Shown here: in pieces, positions 25,864 through 34,253 of the stretch | Layout: each line of letters begins with the position of its first letter | How positions within the stretch are numbered: position 1 is the stretch's first letter | DNA from: JASHPR01 sp963842355 | Lineage (GTDB): Bacteria; Actinomycetota; Actinomycetes; Streptosporangiales; Streptosporangiaceae | Assembly: GCA_963842355.1 (NCBI GenBank) | Contig: CAWJGC010000016.1 | Coordinates: forward strand, 186,001 to 250,000 | Direction: 5' to 3' | DNA length: 64,000 nucleotides | Notes under the pieces: model-generated | What the model saw: only the letters and a program-made list of their open reading frames with translations | What the model was told of the DNA's origin: nothing | The model's database searches: none | Program-made: the position numbers and the translations under genes

Positions 25864-28572
25864 GTGCCCTGGCAGTCCGGAGAGTCCCGGCCGTCGCAAG
25901 AACCAGAGAGAGGCCAGGAGTCCTGGGCACCCCAGGAGGCGCAGGCGGCGCAGGCGGCGCAGGGACCTCCGTCGGGGGCGTTCCAGCCACCGCTGGTCAT
26001 CTTCCAGCCGCCCGACATCTCCTCCGCGGGCGCACGCAGGCCCGTACCGGACGCCGAGCCCGCCCCCTCCGGGGAGGTCAGGAACGCGGGTCCGGGCGAC
26101 CAGGAGGACGATGTCGAGGCGGGTGGCTCCACCAAGCGCAGGCGCCGCGGCGGCCGCGGCCACGCCAAGGGCCGCGCCGCCGACGAAGGCACCGAGCCCG
26201 GCGCGGACGTGGCGGTCGGCGGCGGGGACGAGTCGGCCAGGCCCGGCGCGCAGGCATCAGCCGACGGCGGAGGTCCGGCCGCCGGCCGTGACGCCGGCGA
26301 CGGTGCCGGGGAGAATGGCGACGAGGTGCCGGGGGCTCCGGCCCGGCGTCGCCGGCGCAGGCGCCGCAGCGGGTCGGCCGCCGACGCCGACCCGCCGGCG
26401 ACCGACGACCCGCCGAACACCGTCGTCCACGTGCGGGCGCCCCGCACCGCGGCGGCCGATGACGGCACTGATGTCCGGGGGGTCAAGGGTTCGACGCGGC
26501 TGGAGGCCAAGCGCCAGCGGCGGCGCGAGGGGCGCGAATCAGGCCGCCGCAGGCCGCCGATCATCACCGAGTCGGAGTTCCTGGCCCGCCGCGAGGCCGT
26601 CGAGCGGGTCATGGTGGTCCGGCAGCACGCAGACCGGACCCAGATCGCGGTCCTGGAAGACAGCGTCCTGGTCGAGCACTACGTGGACAAGGCCAGCCAC
26701 CAGTCCTATGTCGGCAACGTCTATCTGGGCCGGGTCCAGAACGTGCTTCCCTCCATGGAGGCGGCGTTCGTCGACATCGGCAAGGGCCGGAACGCGGTCC
26801 TCTACGCCGGAGAGGTCAACTTCGACGCGTCCGGCCTGGAGGGCGAGTCCAAGCGGATCGAGTCGGCGCTCAAGTCCGGCCAGTCGATCCTGGTGCAGGT
26901 CACCAAGGACCCGATCGGGCACAAGGGCGCCCGGCTGACCAGCCAGGTGAGCCTGCCCGGCCGGTACCTGGTCTACGTCCCCGGCGCGAACATGACCGGG
27001 ATCAGCCGCAAACTGCCCGACACCGAGCGGACCCGGCTCAAGCAGATCCTCAAGCAGGTGATGCCGGAGAACGCGGGCGTGATCGTGCGGACCGCGGCGG
27101 AGGGGGCCACCGAGGAGGAGTTGTCCCACGACGTCGCGCGGCTCGCCGCCCAGTGGGAGGCGATCGACCGGAAGGCGAAGTCGGCCACCGCGCCGGAACT
27201 GCTCTACAGCGAGCCGGACCTGACCATCCGGGTGGTCAGGGACATCTTCAACGAGGACTTCAGCAAGCTGGTCATCGCCAGTGACGGCGAATGGGACATC
27301 GTGGACGAGTACGTCCGCTACGTGGCGCCCAACCTGGCCGAGCGGCTGGAGCGCTGGACCAGCGACGAGGACGTCTTCGCGGTGTACCGGATCGACGAGC
27401 AACTGGCCAAGGCGCTGGAGCGCAAGGTGTGGCTGCCCAGCGGCGGCTCCCTGGTGATCGACAGCACCGAGGCGATGACCGTCATCGACGTCAACACCGG
27501 CAAGTTCACCGGGCAGGGCGGCAACCTGGAGCAGACGGTCACCCGCAACAACCTGGAGGCCGCCGAGGAGATCGTCCGGCAACTCCGGGTGCGCGACGTC
27601 GGCGGGATCATCGTGATCGACTTCATCGACATGGTCCTGGAGAGCAACCGCGACCTGGTGCTCCGGCGGCTGCTTGAGTGCCTGGCCCGGGACCGGACCA
27701 AGCATCAGGTGGCCGAGGTCACTTCGCTGGGCCTGGTTCAGATGACCAGGAAGCGGGTCGGTTCCGGGCTGCTCGAGGCGTTCTCTGTGCCGTGCGAGTG
27801 CTGCAACGGGCGCGGCGTTATCGTCTCGCTGGAGCCCGTCGACCACGCCTCGCCCAGCGACCACCACCACGGCCGGGACGGCTCATCCCGGGACGGCTCT
27901 TCCCGGGGTGGTTCCTCCCGCGGCGGCGCGGCCCGGGGGACGGGCGCGGCCGCGGGCGTGGCGGACAAGGCCCACCCGCCGCGGCCGCGGCCACCTGCCA
28001 CGGCCAACGGCGGGGCCGAGCCCGGGCTGGGCGGTACAGGCCCGGGTGAGACCGGGCTGGCCGACAGCGCCCCCGCCACCGACAGCCCGGCCAACGGCAG
28101 CGCGGCCGAAGGTGGCCCGGCCGAAGGTGGCCTGGCCGAAGGTGGCCCGGGCGGGCGTGAGTCGGCCCAGACGAGCGCGGCCGACGGTGCGGCCCCGGGT
28201 CCGCGGCGCGCGTCGGGTGGCCGTCGTCGGCGCCGAGCGGCTGACGCACGCAACGACAAGGCGGCCGGCGAGGCTGGCGAGGCCGGCGAGGCTCCGGGCG
28301 GTGACGTCCAGGGCGGCGAGGCCCAGGGCGGCGGGGCCCAGGGCGGCGGGGCCCAGGGCGGCGGGGCCCAGGGCGGCGGGGCCCAGGGCGGCGGGGCCCA
28401 GGGCGGCGGGGCCCAGGGCGGCGGGGCCCCCAGTGACCCGGCAGGCCAGGCCCACGGCGGCGGCGCTCGTGACGACTTGGCGGGCCCGGGCCCGGCCGAC
28501 CCGGCCGCTGGCGGCCAGCCGGACGCCGCGGGGGAGGGTACCGCGCCGCAGGCTCGGGCGGCAGCGGGCTGA
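25864..28572 (+). CDS. rne: Ribonuclease E/G, actinobacterial type
   Basis: Endoribonuclease for mRNA decay and rRNA processing. With the GTG at 25864 as formal start it has 902 aa; the true N-terminus is probably at 25446 (see separate entry). An acidic/basic disordered first 245 residues precede the catalytic core: S1 RNA-binding region (about 280-370), 5'-sensor, catalytic carboxylates in VIDVNTGK (about 541) and VIDFIDM, and the zinc link CECC near 644. The C-terminal 250 residues are low-complexity, with Ser-Arg-Asp-Gly repeats and a (GGGAQ)n tract encoded by seven exact 15-bp repeats. Conserved neighbour of rplU-rpmA-obgE. Confidence 0.93.
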   Translation: MPWQSGESRPSQEPERGQESWAPQEAQAAQAAQGPPSGAFQPPLVIFQPPDISSAGARRPVPDAEPAPSGEVRNAGPGDQEDDVEAGGSTKRRRRGGRGHAKGRAADEGTEPGADVAVGGGDESARPGAQASADGGGPAAGRDAGDGAGENGDEVPGAPARRRRRRRRSGSAADADPPATDDPPNTVVHVRAPRTAAADDGTDVRGVKGSTRLEAKRQRRREGRESGRRRPPIITESEFLARREAVERVMVVRQHADRTQIAVLEDSVLVEHYVDKASHQSYVGNVYLGRVQNVLPSMEAAFVDIGKGRNAVLYAGEVNFDASGLEGESKRIESALKSGQSILVQVTKDPIGHKGARLTSQVSLPGRYLVYVPGANMTGISRKLPDTERTRLKQILKQVMPENAGVIVRTAAEGATEEELSHDVARLAAQWEAIDRKAKSATAPELLYSEPDLTIRVVRDIFNEDFSKLVIASDGEWDIVDEYVRYVAPNLAERLERWTSDEDVFAVYRIDEQLAKALERKVWLPSGGSLVIDSTEAMTVIDVNTGKFTGQGGNLEQTVTRNNLEAAEEIVRQLRVRDVGGIIVIDFIDMVLESNRDLVLRRLLECLARDRTKHQVAEVTSLGLVQMTRKRVGSGLLEAFSVPCECCNGRGVIVSLEPVDHASPSDHHHGRDGSSRDGSSRGGSSRGGAARGTGAAAGVADKAHPPRPRPPATANGGAEPGLGGTGPGETGLADSAPATDSPANGSAAEGGPAEGGLAEGGPGGRESAQTSAADGAAPGPRRASGGRRRRRAADARNDKAAGEAGEAGEAPGGDVQGGEAQGGGAQGGGAQGGGAQGGGAQGGGAQGGGAQGGGAPSDPAGQAHGGGARDDLAGPGPADPAAGGQPDAAGEGTAPQARAAAG
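28306..28425 (+). repeat. 15-bp tandem repeat in rne C-terminal tail
   Basis: Seven exact copies of GCCCAGGGCGGCGGG (28321-28425) plus one diverged unit before. Encodes AQGGG repeats in the disordered tail; copy number is likely variable between strains. Confidence 0.9.
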
Positions 28573-28733
28573 GGCCCGTACTGTCTGATATCCTTTGTGG
28601 TCGGCGCGTCGGACAAGTCGGCGGCAGCACGCCTGCAATGGGCCGTGCGCAACGCAGGCGGGCCGGTTCGCATCAATGCCGGACGATGCCGCGTATCTCG
28701 CGGCGGGCCCGCACAAGGGAGAGAGAGTTCTCG

Positions 28734-29084
28734 GTGTACGCGATCGTGCGCTGCGGCGGCAGGCAGGAGAGGGCATCGATCGACGATGTCCTGACCATAG
28801 ACAAGCTCGCCGGTGAGGTCGGCTCCAGCGTGACGCTGCCCGCCGTGATCCTGGTCGATGACGGCAAGGTCATCAGCGACCCAGCGGAGGTCGGCGGTTA
28901 CCTGGTAACCGCCGAGATCCTGGGGGACGCCAGCGGCCCCAAGATCAACATGATCCACTACAAGAACAAGACCGGCTACCGGCGCCGCCTGGGCCACCGG
29001 CAGAAGTACACGCAGGTGAGGATCACCGGCATCGCCGAGGCCGGAGCCGGGAAGGCCCGGGCCACCTCGAGGAAGAAGGGCTGA
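28734..29084 (+). CDS. rplU: 50S ribosomal protein L21
   Basis: Structural protein of the large subunit (116 aa). GTG at 28734 with GGGAGAGAGAG just upstream gives the expected start VYAIVRCGGRQ. Conserved features: KINMIHYKNKTGYRRRLGHRQKYTQVRITGI. The C-terminus is a little longer than usual. One base separates it from rpmA. Confidence 0.96.
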   Translation: MYAIVRCGGRQERASIDDVLTIDKLAGEVGSSVTLPAVILVDDGKVISDPAEVGGYLVTAEILGDASGPKINMIHYKNKTGYRRRLGHRQKYTQVRITGIAEAGAGKARATSRKKG

Positions 29085-29085
29085 G

Positions 29086-29367
29086 ATGGCACACAAGAAG
29101 GGCGCGTCATCCAGCCGGAACGGCCGGGACTCCAACGCCCAGCGGCTGGGGGTCAAGCGCTTCGGCGGCCAGCTTGTCGGCGCGGGGGAGATCATCGTGC
29201 GGCAGCACGGAACTCACTTCCACCCCGGAATCGGCGTGGGCCGCGGTGGCGATGACACGCTGTTCGCCCTGGTGAGCGGGAAGGTCGAGTTCGGCACCCG
29301 GCGCGGGCGCCGGGCGGTCAGCGTGATTGCCGAGCCAGCGGCGGACACGACCGCCGCGGCCAGCTAG
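29086..29367 (+). CDS. rpmA: 50S ribosomal protein L27
   Basis: Large-subunit protein near the peptidyl transferase centre (93 aa). Begins MAHKKGASSSRNGRDSNAQ with no N-terminal cleavage extension. Family motifs GVKRFGGQ, GEIIVRQHGT and HPGIGVGRGGDDTLFA are intact. ATG 29086 is next to the rplU stop. Confidence 0.97.
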   Translation: MAHKKGASSSRNGRDSNAQRLGVKRFGGQLVGAGEIIVRQHGTHFHPGIGVGRGGDDTLFALVSGKVEFGTRRGRRAVSVIAEPAADTTAAAS

Positions 29368-29404
29368 GCCCGGACGGGGGCGCTTCGGCGACCCGGAGCG
29401 CGAA

Positions 29405-30769
29405 GTGGCAGAATTCGCTGACCAGGCTGAGTTGCGCGTGCGCGCGGGCGACGGCGGGCACGGCTGCGCCTCGATCCGCAGGGAGAAGTTCAAACCGCTC
29501 GGCGGCCCCGACGGCGGCAACGGCGGCCGCGGCGGTGACGTGATCCTGGAAGTCGACCCCGGCGCCGCTACGCTGCTCGACTTCCATCGGCGGCCGGTCC
29601 GCCGGGCCGGCCAGGGCAGGCCGGGCGCAGGTTCCAACCGGAGCGGGGCCGACGGCGCGGACCTCGTCGTGGGCGTGCCCGACGGGACCGTGGTGAAGAC
29701 CAGCGACGGAGAGCTGCTGGCCGACCTGGTCGGGGCGGGAACCAGGTTCGTGGCGGCCAAGGGCGGGCGCGGCGGGCTCGGGAACGCCGCCCTCGCGTCG
29801 ACCCGCCGGAAGGCGCCGGGCTTCGCGCTGCGCGGGGAGCCCGGTGTCGAACGGCATCTGGTGCTCGAACTGAAGACGGTCGCCGACGCCGGACTGGTCG
29901 GATTCCCGAACGCCGGGAAGTCGTCGCTGATCGCTGCCCTGTCAGCCGCCAAGCCGAAGATCGCCAACTACCCGTTCACCACGCTGACCCCGCATCTGGG
30001 GGTGGTTGAGGCGGGGGACACCCAGTTCGTGGTCGCGGATGTGCCCGGTCTGATCCCCGGGGCCAGCTGCGGCAAGGGCCTCGGCCTCGACTTTCTCAGG
30101 CACGTGGAGCGCTGCACGGTGCTGGTGCACGTGCTCGACTGCGCGACCGAGGAGCCGGGCCGCAGCCCTGTCGCGGATCTGGACCTGATCGAGGACGAAC
30201 TCGCCGCCTACGAGGTGGCCACCGGCGTCGGCCTGCAGGACCGGCCGCGGATCATCGCCCTGAACAAGGTCGACGTGCCCGCCGCGCGCGAGGTGGCGGC
30301 GCGGGCGGCGGCGGAACTCGAGGCGCGCGGCCTCACCGTCTGCCTCGTGTCCGCCGCGACCCACGAGGGCTTGCGCGAACTCGGATTCACCATGGCCGCG
30401 GTGATTGCCGCGGCCCGGCAGGCGCGGCCCCCGGCCGAGCCGACCCGCCTGGTGATCAGGCCCGAGCCGGTCGCCGGGCAGGACTTCGAGGTGGTCAGGG
30501 CCGGGGATAACAGGTTCTTGATCCGCGGCGAGAAGCCCCGCCGGTGGATCCTGCAGACCGACTTCGGCAACGACGAGGCGGTGGGGTACCTGGCCGACCG
30601 CCTGGCGCGGCTCGGGATCGAGCAGGCCCTGGCCGAGGCGGGCGCCTTGCCCGGAGCCGAGGTCCTGATCGGCGAGGACGACAACGCCGTCGTGTTCGAC
30701 TGGGACCCGAACCTGCCGGCCGAGGCCGGTTTCGGCCCTCGCGGCACCGACCCGAGGCTCTCCCGCTAG
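29405..30769 (+). CDS. obgE: Obg GTPase (CgtA)
   Basis: Ribosome-assembly GTPase (454 aa). Glycine-rich Obg fold (residues about 3-157: GGPDGGNGGRGGDV), G domain with P-loop GFPNAGKSS near 166, G3 DVPG, G4 NKVD, and the C-terminal OCT domain. GTG 29405 precedes AEFADQAELRV. In switch II the sequence is GLIPGASCGKGLG, with Cys where Glu is usual (GASEGKG); whether this affects GTP hydrolysis is unknown. Relatives have proB and proA next; these are absent here. Confidence 0.96.
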   Translation: MAEFADQAELRVRAGDGGHGCASIRREKFKPLGGPDGGNGGRGGDVILEVDPGAATLLDFHRRPVRRAGQGRPGAGSNRSGADGADLVVGVPDGTVVKTSDGELLADLVGAGTRFVAAKGGRGGLGNAALASTRRKAPGFALRGEPGVERHLVLELKTVADAGLVGFPNAGKSSLIAALSAAKPKIANYPFTTLTPHLGVVEAGDTQFVVADVPGLIPGASCGKGLGLDFLRHVERCTVLVHVLDCATEEPGRSPVADLDLIEDELAAYEVATGVGLQDRPRIIALNKVDVPAAREVAARAAAELEARGLTVCLVSAATHEGLRELGFTMAAVIAAARQARPPAEPTRLVIRPEPVAGQDFEVVRAGDNRFLIRGEKPRRWILQTDFGNDEAVGYLADRLARLGIEQALAEAGALPGAEVLIGEDDNAVVFDWDPNLPAEAGFGPRGTDPRLSR

Positions 30770-31128
30770 GGCCGGAGCGCCGGGTTTGCCGCCGTGGCCG
30801 TACGCGGCGAAGTCGGCGATGAATGTGGCGTTGCTGCACACGGGTGTGCACCGATCCCACATTCACAGCGCCAGGAAACCGGGGCGGCGGGTCGCTGGCC
30901 GGGACGAAGATCGTGAAACGGAAACAAAGGGACATCGCGACGGCTCAGCCCGCTCAAACCCCGGCGTAGCGCTTGGCCCGCTGCCCGGACGGGAGCCTCC
31001 AGGTCACCCACCTGCGGCGTGGCGCGAGCATAAAAAAAGACGCGCTAGCATTTATAGCGCGCTTTCTCACGGAATCTCGCTTCAGTTAATTCATATAGCG
31101 CCTGGATTTTACCGGAAAGGGAGCATGA
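30770..31128 (+). other. Intergenic region with AT-rich leader
   Basis: About 360 bp without a supported gene. The last 110 bp are strikingly AT-rich for this genome (ATAAAAAAAG, GCATTTATAG, TTAATTCATATAG) and hold a perfect palindrome (separate entry). This is the likely promoter/regulatory region of the helicase gene. Confidence 0.55.
31041..31061 (+). promoter_or_regulatory. AT-rich leader palindrome upstream of HelR-like gene
   Basis: CGCGCTA-(GCATTTA)-TAGCGCG, seven-base perfect arms, preceded by seven A and followed by CTTTCTC. It could be an operator, an attenuator hairpin or, read leftward, a terminator with a T tract. It lies 68 bp before the start codon. It does not match the rifampicin-associated element as I recall it. 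Confidence 0.45.
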
Positions 31129-33441
31129 TTGTCAACCGATGAAATCGGGGGCGAGCAGGAGTACGTCTCGATGCTGTACGGCAGGCTTGATGGCCTCAGG
31201 AGCCGTGCCTCGGGCCGGCTGGCGCAGGTGCTGCGGGAGGCAGGCGGCACGCATCAGGCCAGGTCCGAACGGGAAGCGTTCAGTGCCATGTACGCCCAGC
31301 AACTCGCTCAGTTCGACGCGGCCGAGAACGGGCTGTGCTTCGGCAGGCTCGATTTCCACGACGGCGAGCGCCGGTACATCGGGCGAATCGGCATTCATGA
31401 CGAGGAGTCCGGCGACTACGCGCAGTTGCTCATGGACTGGCGGGCCTCGGCCGCTCGTCCCTTTTATCTAGCCACCGCGGCCTCGCCTGCCGACGTGCGC
31501 CGGCGTCGCCATATCAAGACCCGCGGCCGGACCGTGGTGAGCGTCGATGATGAGATCCTGGACCTGACGGCCGCCGACCCTGCGAAGCACGAGAGCCTGA
31601 CGGGGGAGTCGGCCCTGCTGGCCGCCCTCGGCGCCAGCCGGACCGGGCAGATGCGCGACATCGTGGAGACGATCCAGGCCGAGCAGGACCGGATCATCCG
31701 CTCCGATCTGGCCGGGGTTCTCGTGGTGCAGGGCGGGCCGGGCACCGGCAAGACCGCCGTGGCCCTGCACCGCGCGGCGTACCTGCTGTACACCTACCGG
31801 CGCCAGCTCATGAAGCGCGGCGTGCTGGTCGTCGGCCCGAACGTCACGTTCCTGCGCTACATCGGGCAGGTGCTGCCCTCACTCGGCGAGACCAGCGTGC
31901 TGCTGTCGACCGTGGCCGACCTCTATCCCGGCATCAGCGCCGGCGGCACCGAGGCACGTGAGGCGGCCGCGGTCAAGGGCCGGCTGGCCATGGCCGGCGT
32001 GGTGGCCACCGCGGTGCGCGACCGGCAGCAGGTGCCCGACCGCCCGATCGAGATCGTGGCGGATCATGAGACGCTGCGCCTCGACCGGGCCACCTGCACC
32101 CGCGCCAGGGAGCGGGCCCGCCGCTCCCGTCGGCCGCACAACGAGGCGCGGCAGGTCTTCGCCCGGGAGATCATCGACGCGCTGACCCGGCAGCTTGCCG
32201 CCCGGCTCGGCGCCAACGTGCTGGGTGAGGGCAACCTGCTTGACCGCGCCGACGTGGACGATCTCCGGCATGAGCTGCGTGGCGACCCGGAGGTGCGGGC
32301 GCTGATCGAGCGGCTGTGGCCGGTCCTCACACCGCAGCGGCTGCTGGCCGACCTGTTTGCCTCGGCCGACCGGCTCGCCGCCGCGGCCCCGCGGCTCAGC
32401 GCGGCGGAGCGGGCGTCGCTGCTGCGCGACCCGGCCAGCGACTGGACCCCGGCGGACGTGCCGCTGCTTGACGAGGCGGCCGAACTGCTCGGCGAGGACA
32501 ACCGGGCGGCGAGGCGGGCCGCGGAGCGGCGTCGGCGGGCGCAGGTCGCGTACGCCAGCGGCGTGCTGGACATCATCTCCCGCGACCTGGACGACGACAC
32601 CGAGATCCTGATGGGCGCCGACCTGCTGGACGCCAGCGAACTGGCCGCGCGTCACGAGGACGACGCGAGCCTGACCGCGGCCGAGCGCGCGGCGGGGGAC
32701 CGGACGTGGGCGTTCGGCCACGTCATCGTCGACGAGGCCCAGGAACTGTCGGGGATGGCCTGGCGGATGCTGATGCGGCGCTGCCCGGTCCGGTCGATGA
32801 CCATCGTCGGAGACGTCGCGCAGACCGGCGACCTGGCGGGCGCCTCATCCTGGGAACGGGTGCTCGATCGGTACCAGGGCGACCGGTGGCGGCTGGCCCC
32901 GCTGACCATCAACTACCGCACGCCCGCCGAGATCATGACCGTCGCCGCGGACGTGCTGGCCGCGATCGACCCGGCTCTCGAGCTGCCGCGCTCCGTGCGC
33001 GAGTCTGGCACCGCCCCGTGGCGGCTGGAGGTCGCGCCCGCGGAGTTGGCCGAGGGCCTGGCGGACGCCGCGAAGCGTGCCGCCGCCCGGCTCGGTGACG
33101 GGCGCCTGGCCGTGATCGTTCCGGCCGCGCGCCTGCCCGAGTTCGGGCAGGCGATCGGCGCCGCCGTGCCCGGCACCGCCGTCGGGGACCAGCCGGACCT
33201 TGAACGCCCGGTGGTGGTGCTGACCGTGGGACAGGCCAAGGGACTGGAGTTCGACTCGGTGCTGATCGGCGATCCGGCCGGGATCCTGGCCGAGTCACCG
33301 CGCGGGCTGAACGACCTGTACGTGGCGCTGACCCGGGCCACGCAGCGGCTTGGCGTGGTGCACGCCGGTGACCTGCCTGCGGTGCTCACCAGGCTCCGCC
33401 TGTCCGACGAAGCCGTCCCGGCCCAGCAGCGGTCGGCCTGA
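31129..33441 (+). CDS. HelD/HelR-type RNA polymerase-associated helicase
   Basis: UvrD-like superfamily 1 ATPase (770 aa) of the HelD family; actinobacterial members (HelR) remove stalled or rifampicin-blocked RNA polymerase. N-terminal coiled-coil arm region, Walker A GGPGTGKTA near 203, DEAQELS Walker B (HVIVDEAQ), and C-terminal QAKGLEFD and YVALTRATQRL motifs. Start is TTG 31129 with GGAAAGGGA eight bases upstream; an ATG four bases earlier opens only a six-codon frame (MIVNR, then stop). It stands alone in an AT-rich context, in the place where proBA often sits. A link to antibiotic stress is by family, not shown here. Confidence 0.85.
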   Translation: MSTDEIGGEQEYVSMLYGRLDGLRSRASGRLAQVLREAGGTHQARSEREAFSAMYAQQLAQFDAAENGLCFGRLDFHDGERRYIGRIGIHDEESGDYAQLLMDWRASAARPFYLATAASPADVRRRRHIKTRGRTVVSVDDEILDLTAADPAKHESLTGESALLAALGASRTGQMRDIVETIQAEQDRIIRSDLAGVLVVQGGPGTGKTAVALHRAAYLLYTYRRQLMKRGVLVVGPNVTFLRYIGQVLPSLGETSVLLSTVADLYPGISAGGTEAREAAAVKGRLAMAGVVATAVRDRQQVPDRPIEIVADHETLRLDRATCTRARERARRSRRPHNEARQVFAREIIDALTRQLAARLGANVLGEGNLLDRADVDDLRHELRGDPEVRALIERLWPVLTPQRLLADLFASADRLAAAAPRLSAAERASLLRDPASDWTPADVPLLDEAAELLGEDNRAARRAAERRRRAQVAYASGVLDIISRDLDDDTEILMGADLLDASELAARHEDDASLTAAERAAGDRTWAFGHVIVDEAQELSGMAWRMLMRRCPVRSMTIVGDVAQTGDLAGASSWERVLDRYQGDRWRLAPLTINYRTPAEIMTVAADVLAAIDPALELPRSVRESGTAPWRLEVAPAELAEGLADAAKRAAARLGDGRLAVIVPAARLPEFGQAIGAAVPGTAVGDQPDLERPVVVLTVGQAKGLEFDSVLIGDPAGILAESPRGLNDLYVALTRATQRLGVVHAGDLPAVLTRLRLSDEAVPAQQRSA

Positions 33442-33752
33442 GAGCAACTCGCGCCATTTCCGGCCTGTCGGCCCGGCCGCCGGCCCGGATAGCACCGGCC
33501 CGGGGAGACGGCCGGGCCAGGGAACTGCCGGGGCGGCCGCGGGCCTTGGGTACCGCCGCTGCTGTCGGCTAGCCGAGGATGCTGGGCTGGTCGATCACCC
33601 AGAGCCAGGTGCCGTCCGGACCGCTGACTTGACCGGGGACGTCGGCGGACCGGGCCGAGCGAGGAAGGGCCGGGACCGTCATGTGGCAGGCGCGACCGCG
33701 AATGACAGCGCGGCGATACTGGCGGGAACTCCCGTGTTGAACTACAAAAGAA

Positions 33753-33789
33753 GCGAGGCCCCTCCATGTATGAGATGCAGGGGCCTCGC
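33753..33789 (-). terminator. Strong hairpin terminator-like element
   Basis: Perfect 11-bp stem GCGAGGCCCCT / AGGGGCCTCGC around a 15-base loop. On the minus strand it is followed by TTCTTTTG, so it would best terminate leftward transcription from the M48 protease gene 465 bp upstream of it, and may also stop the helicase mRNA. Confidence 0.6.
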
Positions 33790-34011
33790 ACGGTCTCGCG
33801 GCGCTCGGCGGGCCGATTGCTCGGCTGCCCTGCGCTACCTGACCGACCACCGCGGCCCGGGCACCCGCCCGAAGCTCCGGTTTCCCGGATCTCCGTCCGT
33901 CCCCGGAGTTCCCCCCGGGATCTGTACCCGTGTTAAGTGGTGAGTGAATTTCTACAGCGTCGGCCTGACCTGGCACAAGGGGTTTCCGCCAGCAATTCCA
34001 AGATTCTTTGG

Positions 34012-34086
34012 CCGTCCACAGGACACCGGCAGTTATCCCCCGTGTCGACCGGTGTTTCCACCGAGCTATCCACAGAACTGTCCACA
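34012..34086 (+). promoter_or_regulatory. Cluster of DnaA-box-like sequences
   Basis: CCGTCCACA (34012), TTATCCCCC (34033), CTATCCACA (34066) and CTGTCCACA (34078) lie within 75 bp; the actinobacterial DnaA box is TTGTCCACA. The last two are 12 bp apart in direct orientation. No dnaA or dnaN is near, so it is not the replication origin; it may be a DnaA-titrating or regulatory site. Confidence 0.45.
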
Positions 34087-34253
34087 GCCTGCGACTAACC
34101 ATAGCCGCGGGGGCGCGGAGGCGCGGGCGCAGAGTGCGGAGCGCGGGTGCTGCGGGGCGCGGGGGGTGCCTGGGCGTCGGTCGGTGCCATGGGGCGGGGC
34201 TGAACGCCAGTACGAGCGGCGGGCGCGCTAGGCGCCCGCCGCCATCGCGCCGC

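Larger units (their letters stand above)
33442..34253 (+). other. Long intergenic region between helicase and M48 protease
   Basis: About 810 bp without a convincing gene. It contains a strong hairpin at 33753-33789 and a group of DnaA-box-like sequences at 34012-34086 (separate entries). The open frames across it have non-biological composition. Confidence 0.5.

Noticed and set aside
26539..27870. Minus-strand frame of 443 codons opposite rne
   Set aside because: Shadow of the RNase E core, which has clear catalytic motifs.
28306..28425. Repeats as a CRISPR array
   Set aside because: Units are adjacent without spacers, 15 bp long and in frame within rne. No CRISPR array was found anywhere in the window.
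31125..31142. Short leader peptide MIVNR before the helicase
   Set aside because: Only five codons with a start four bases before the TTG; no evidence that it is translated. Kept only as a remark in a finding.
34012..34086. Chromosomal origin of replication
   Set aside because: Too few boxes, and no dnaA, dnaN or AT-rich unwinding region adjacent.
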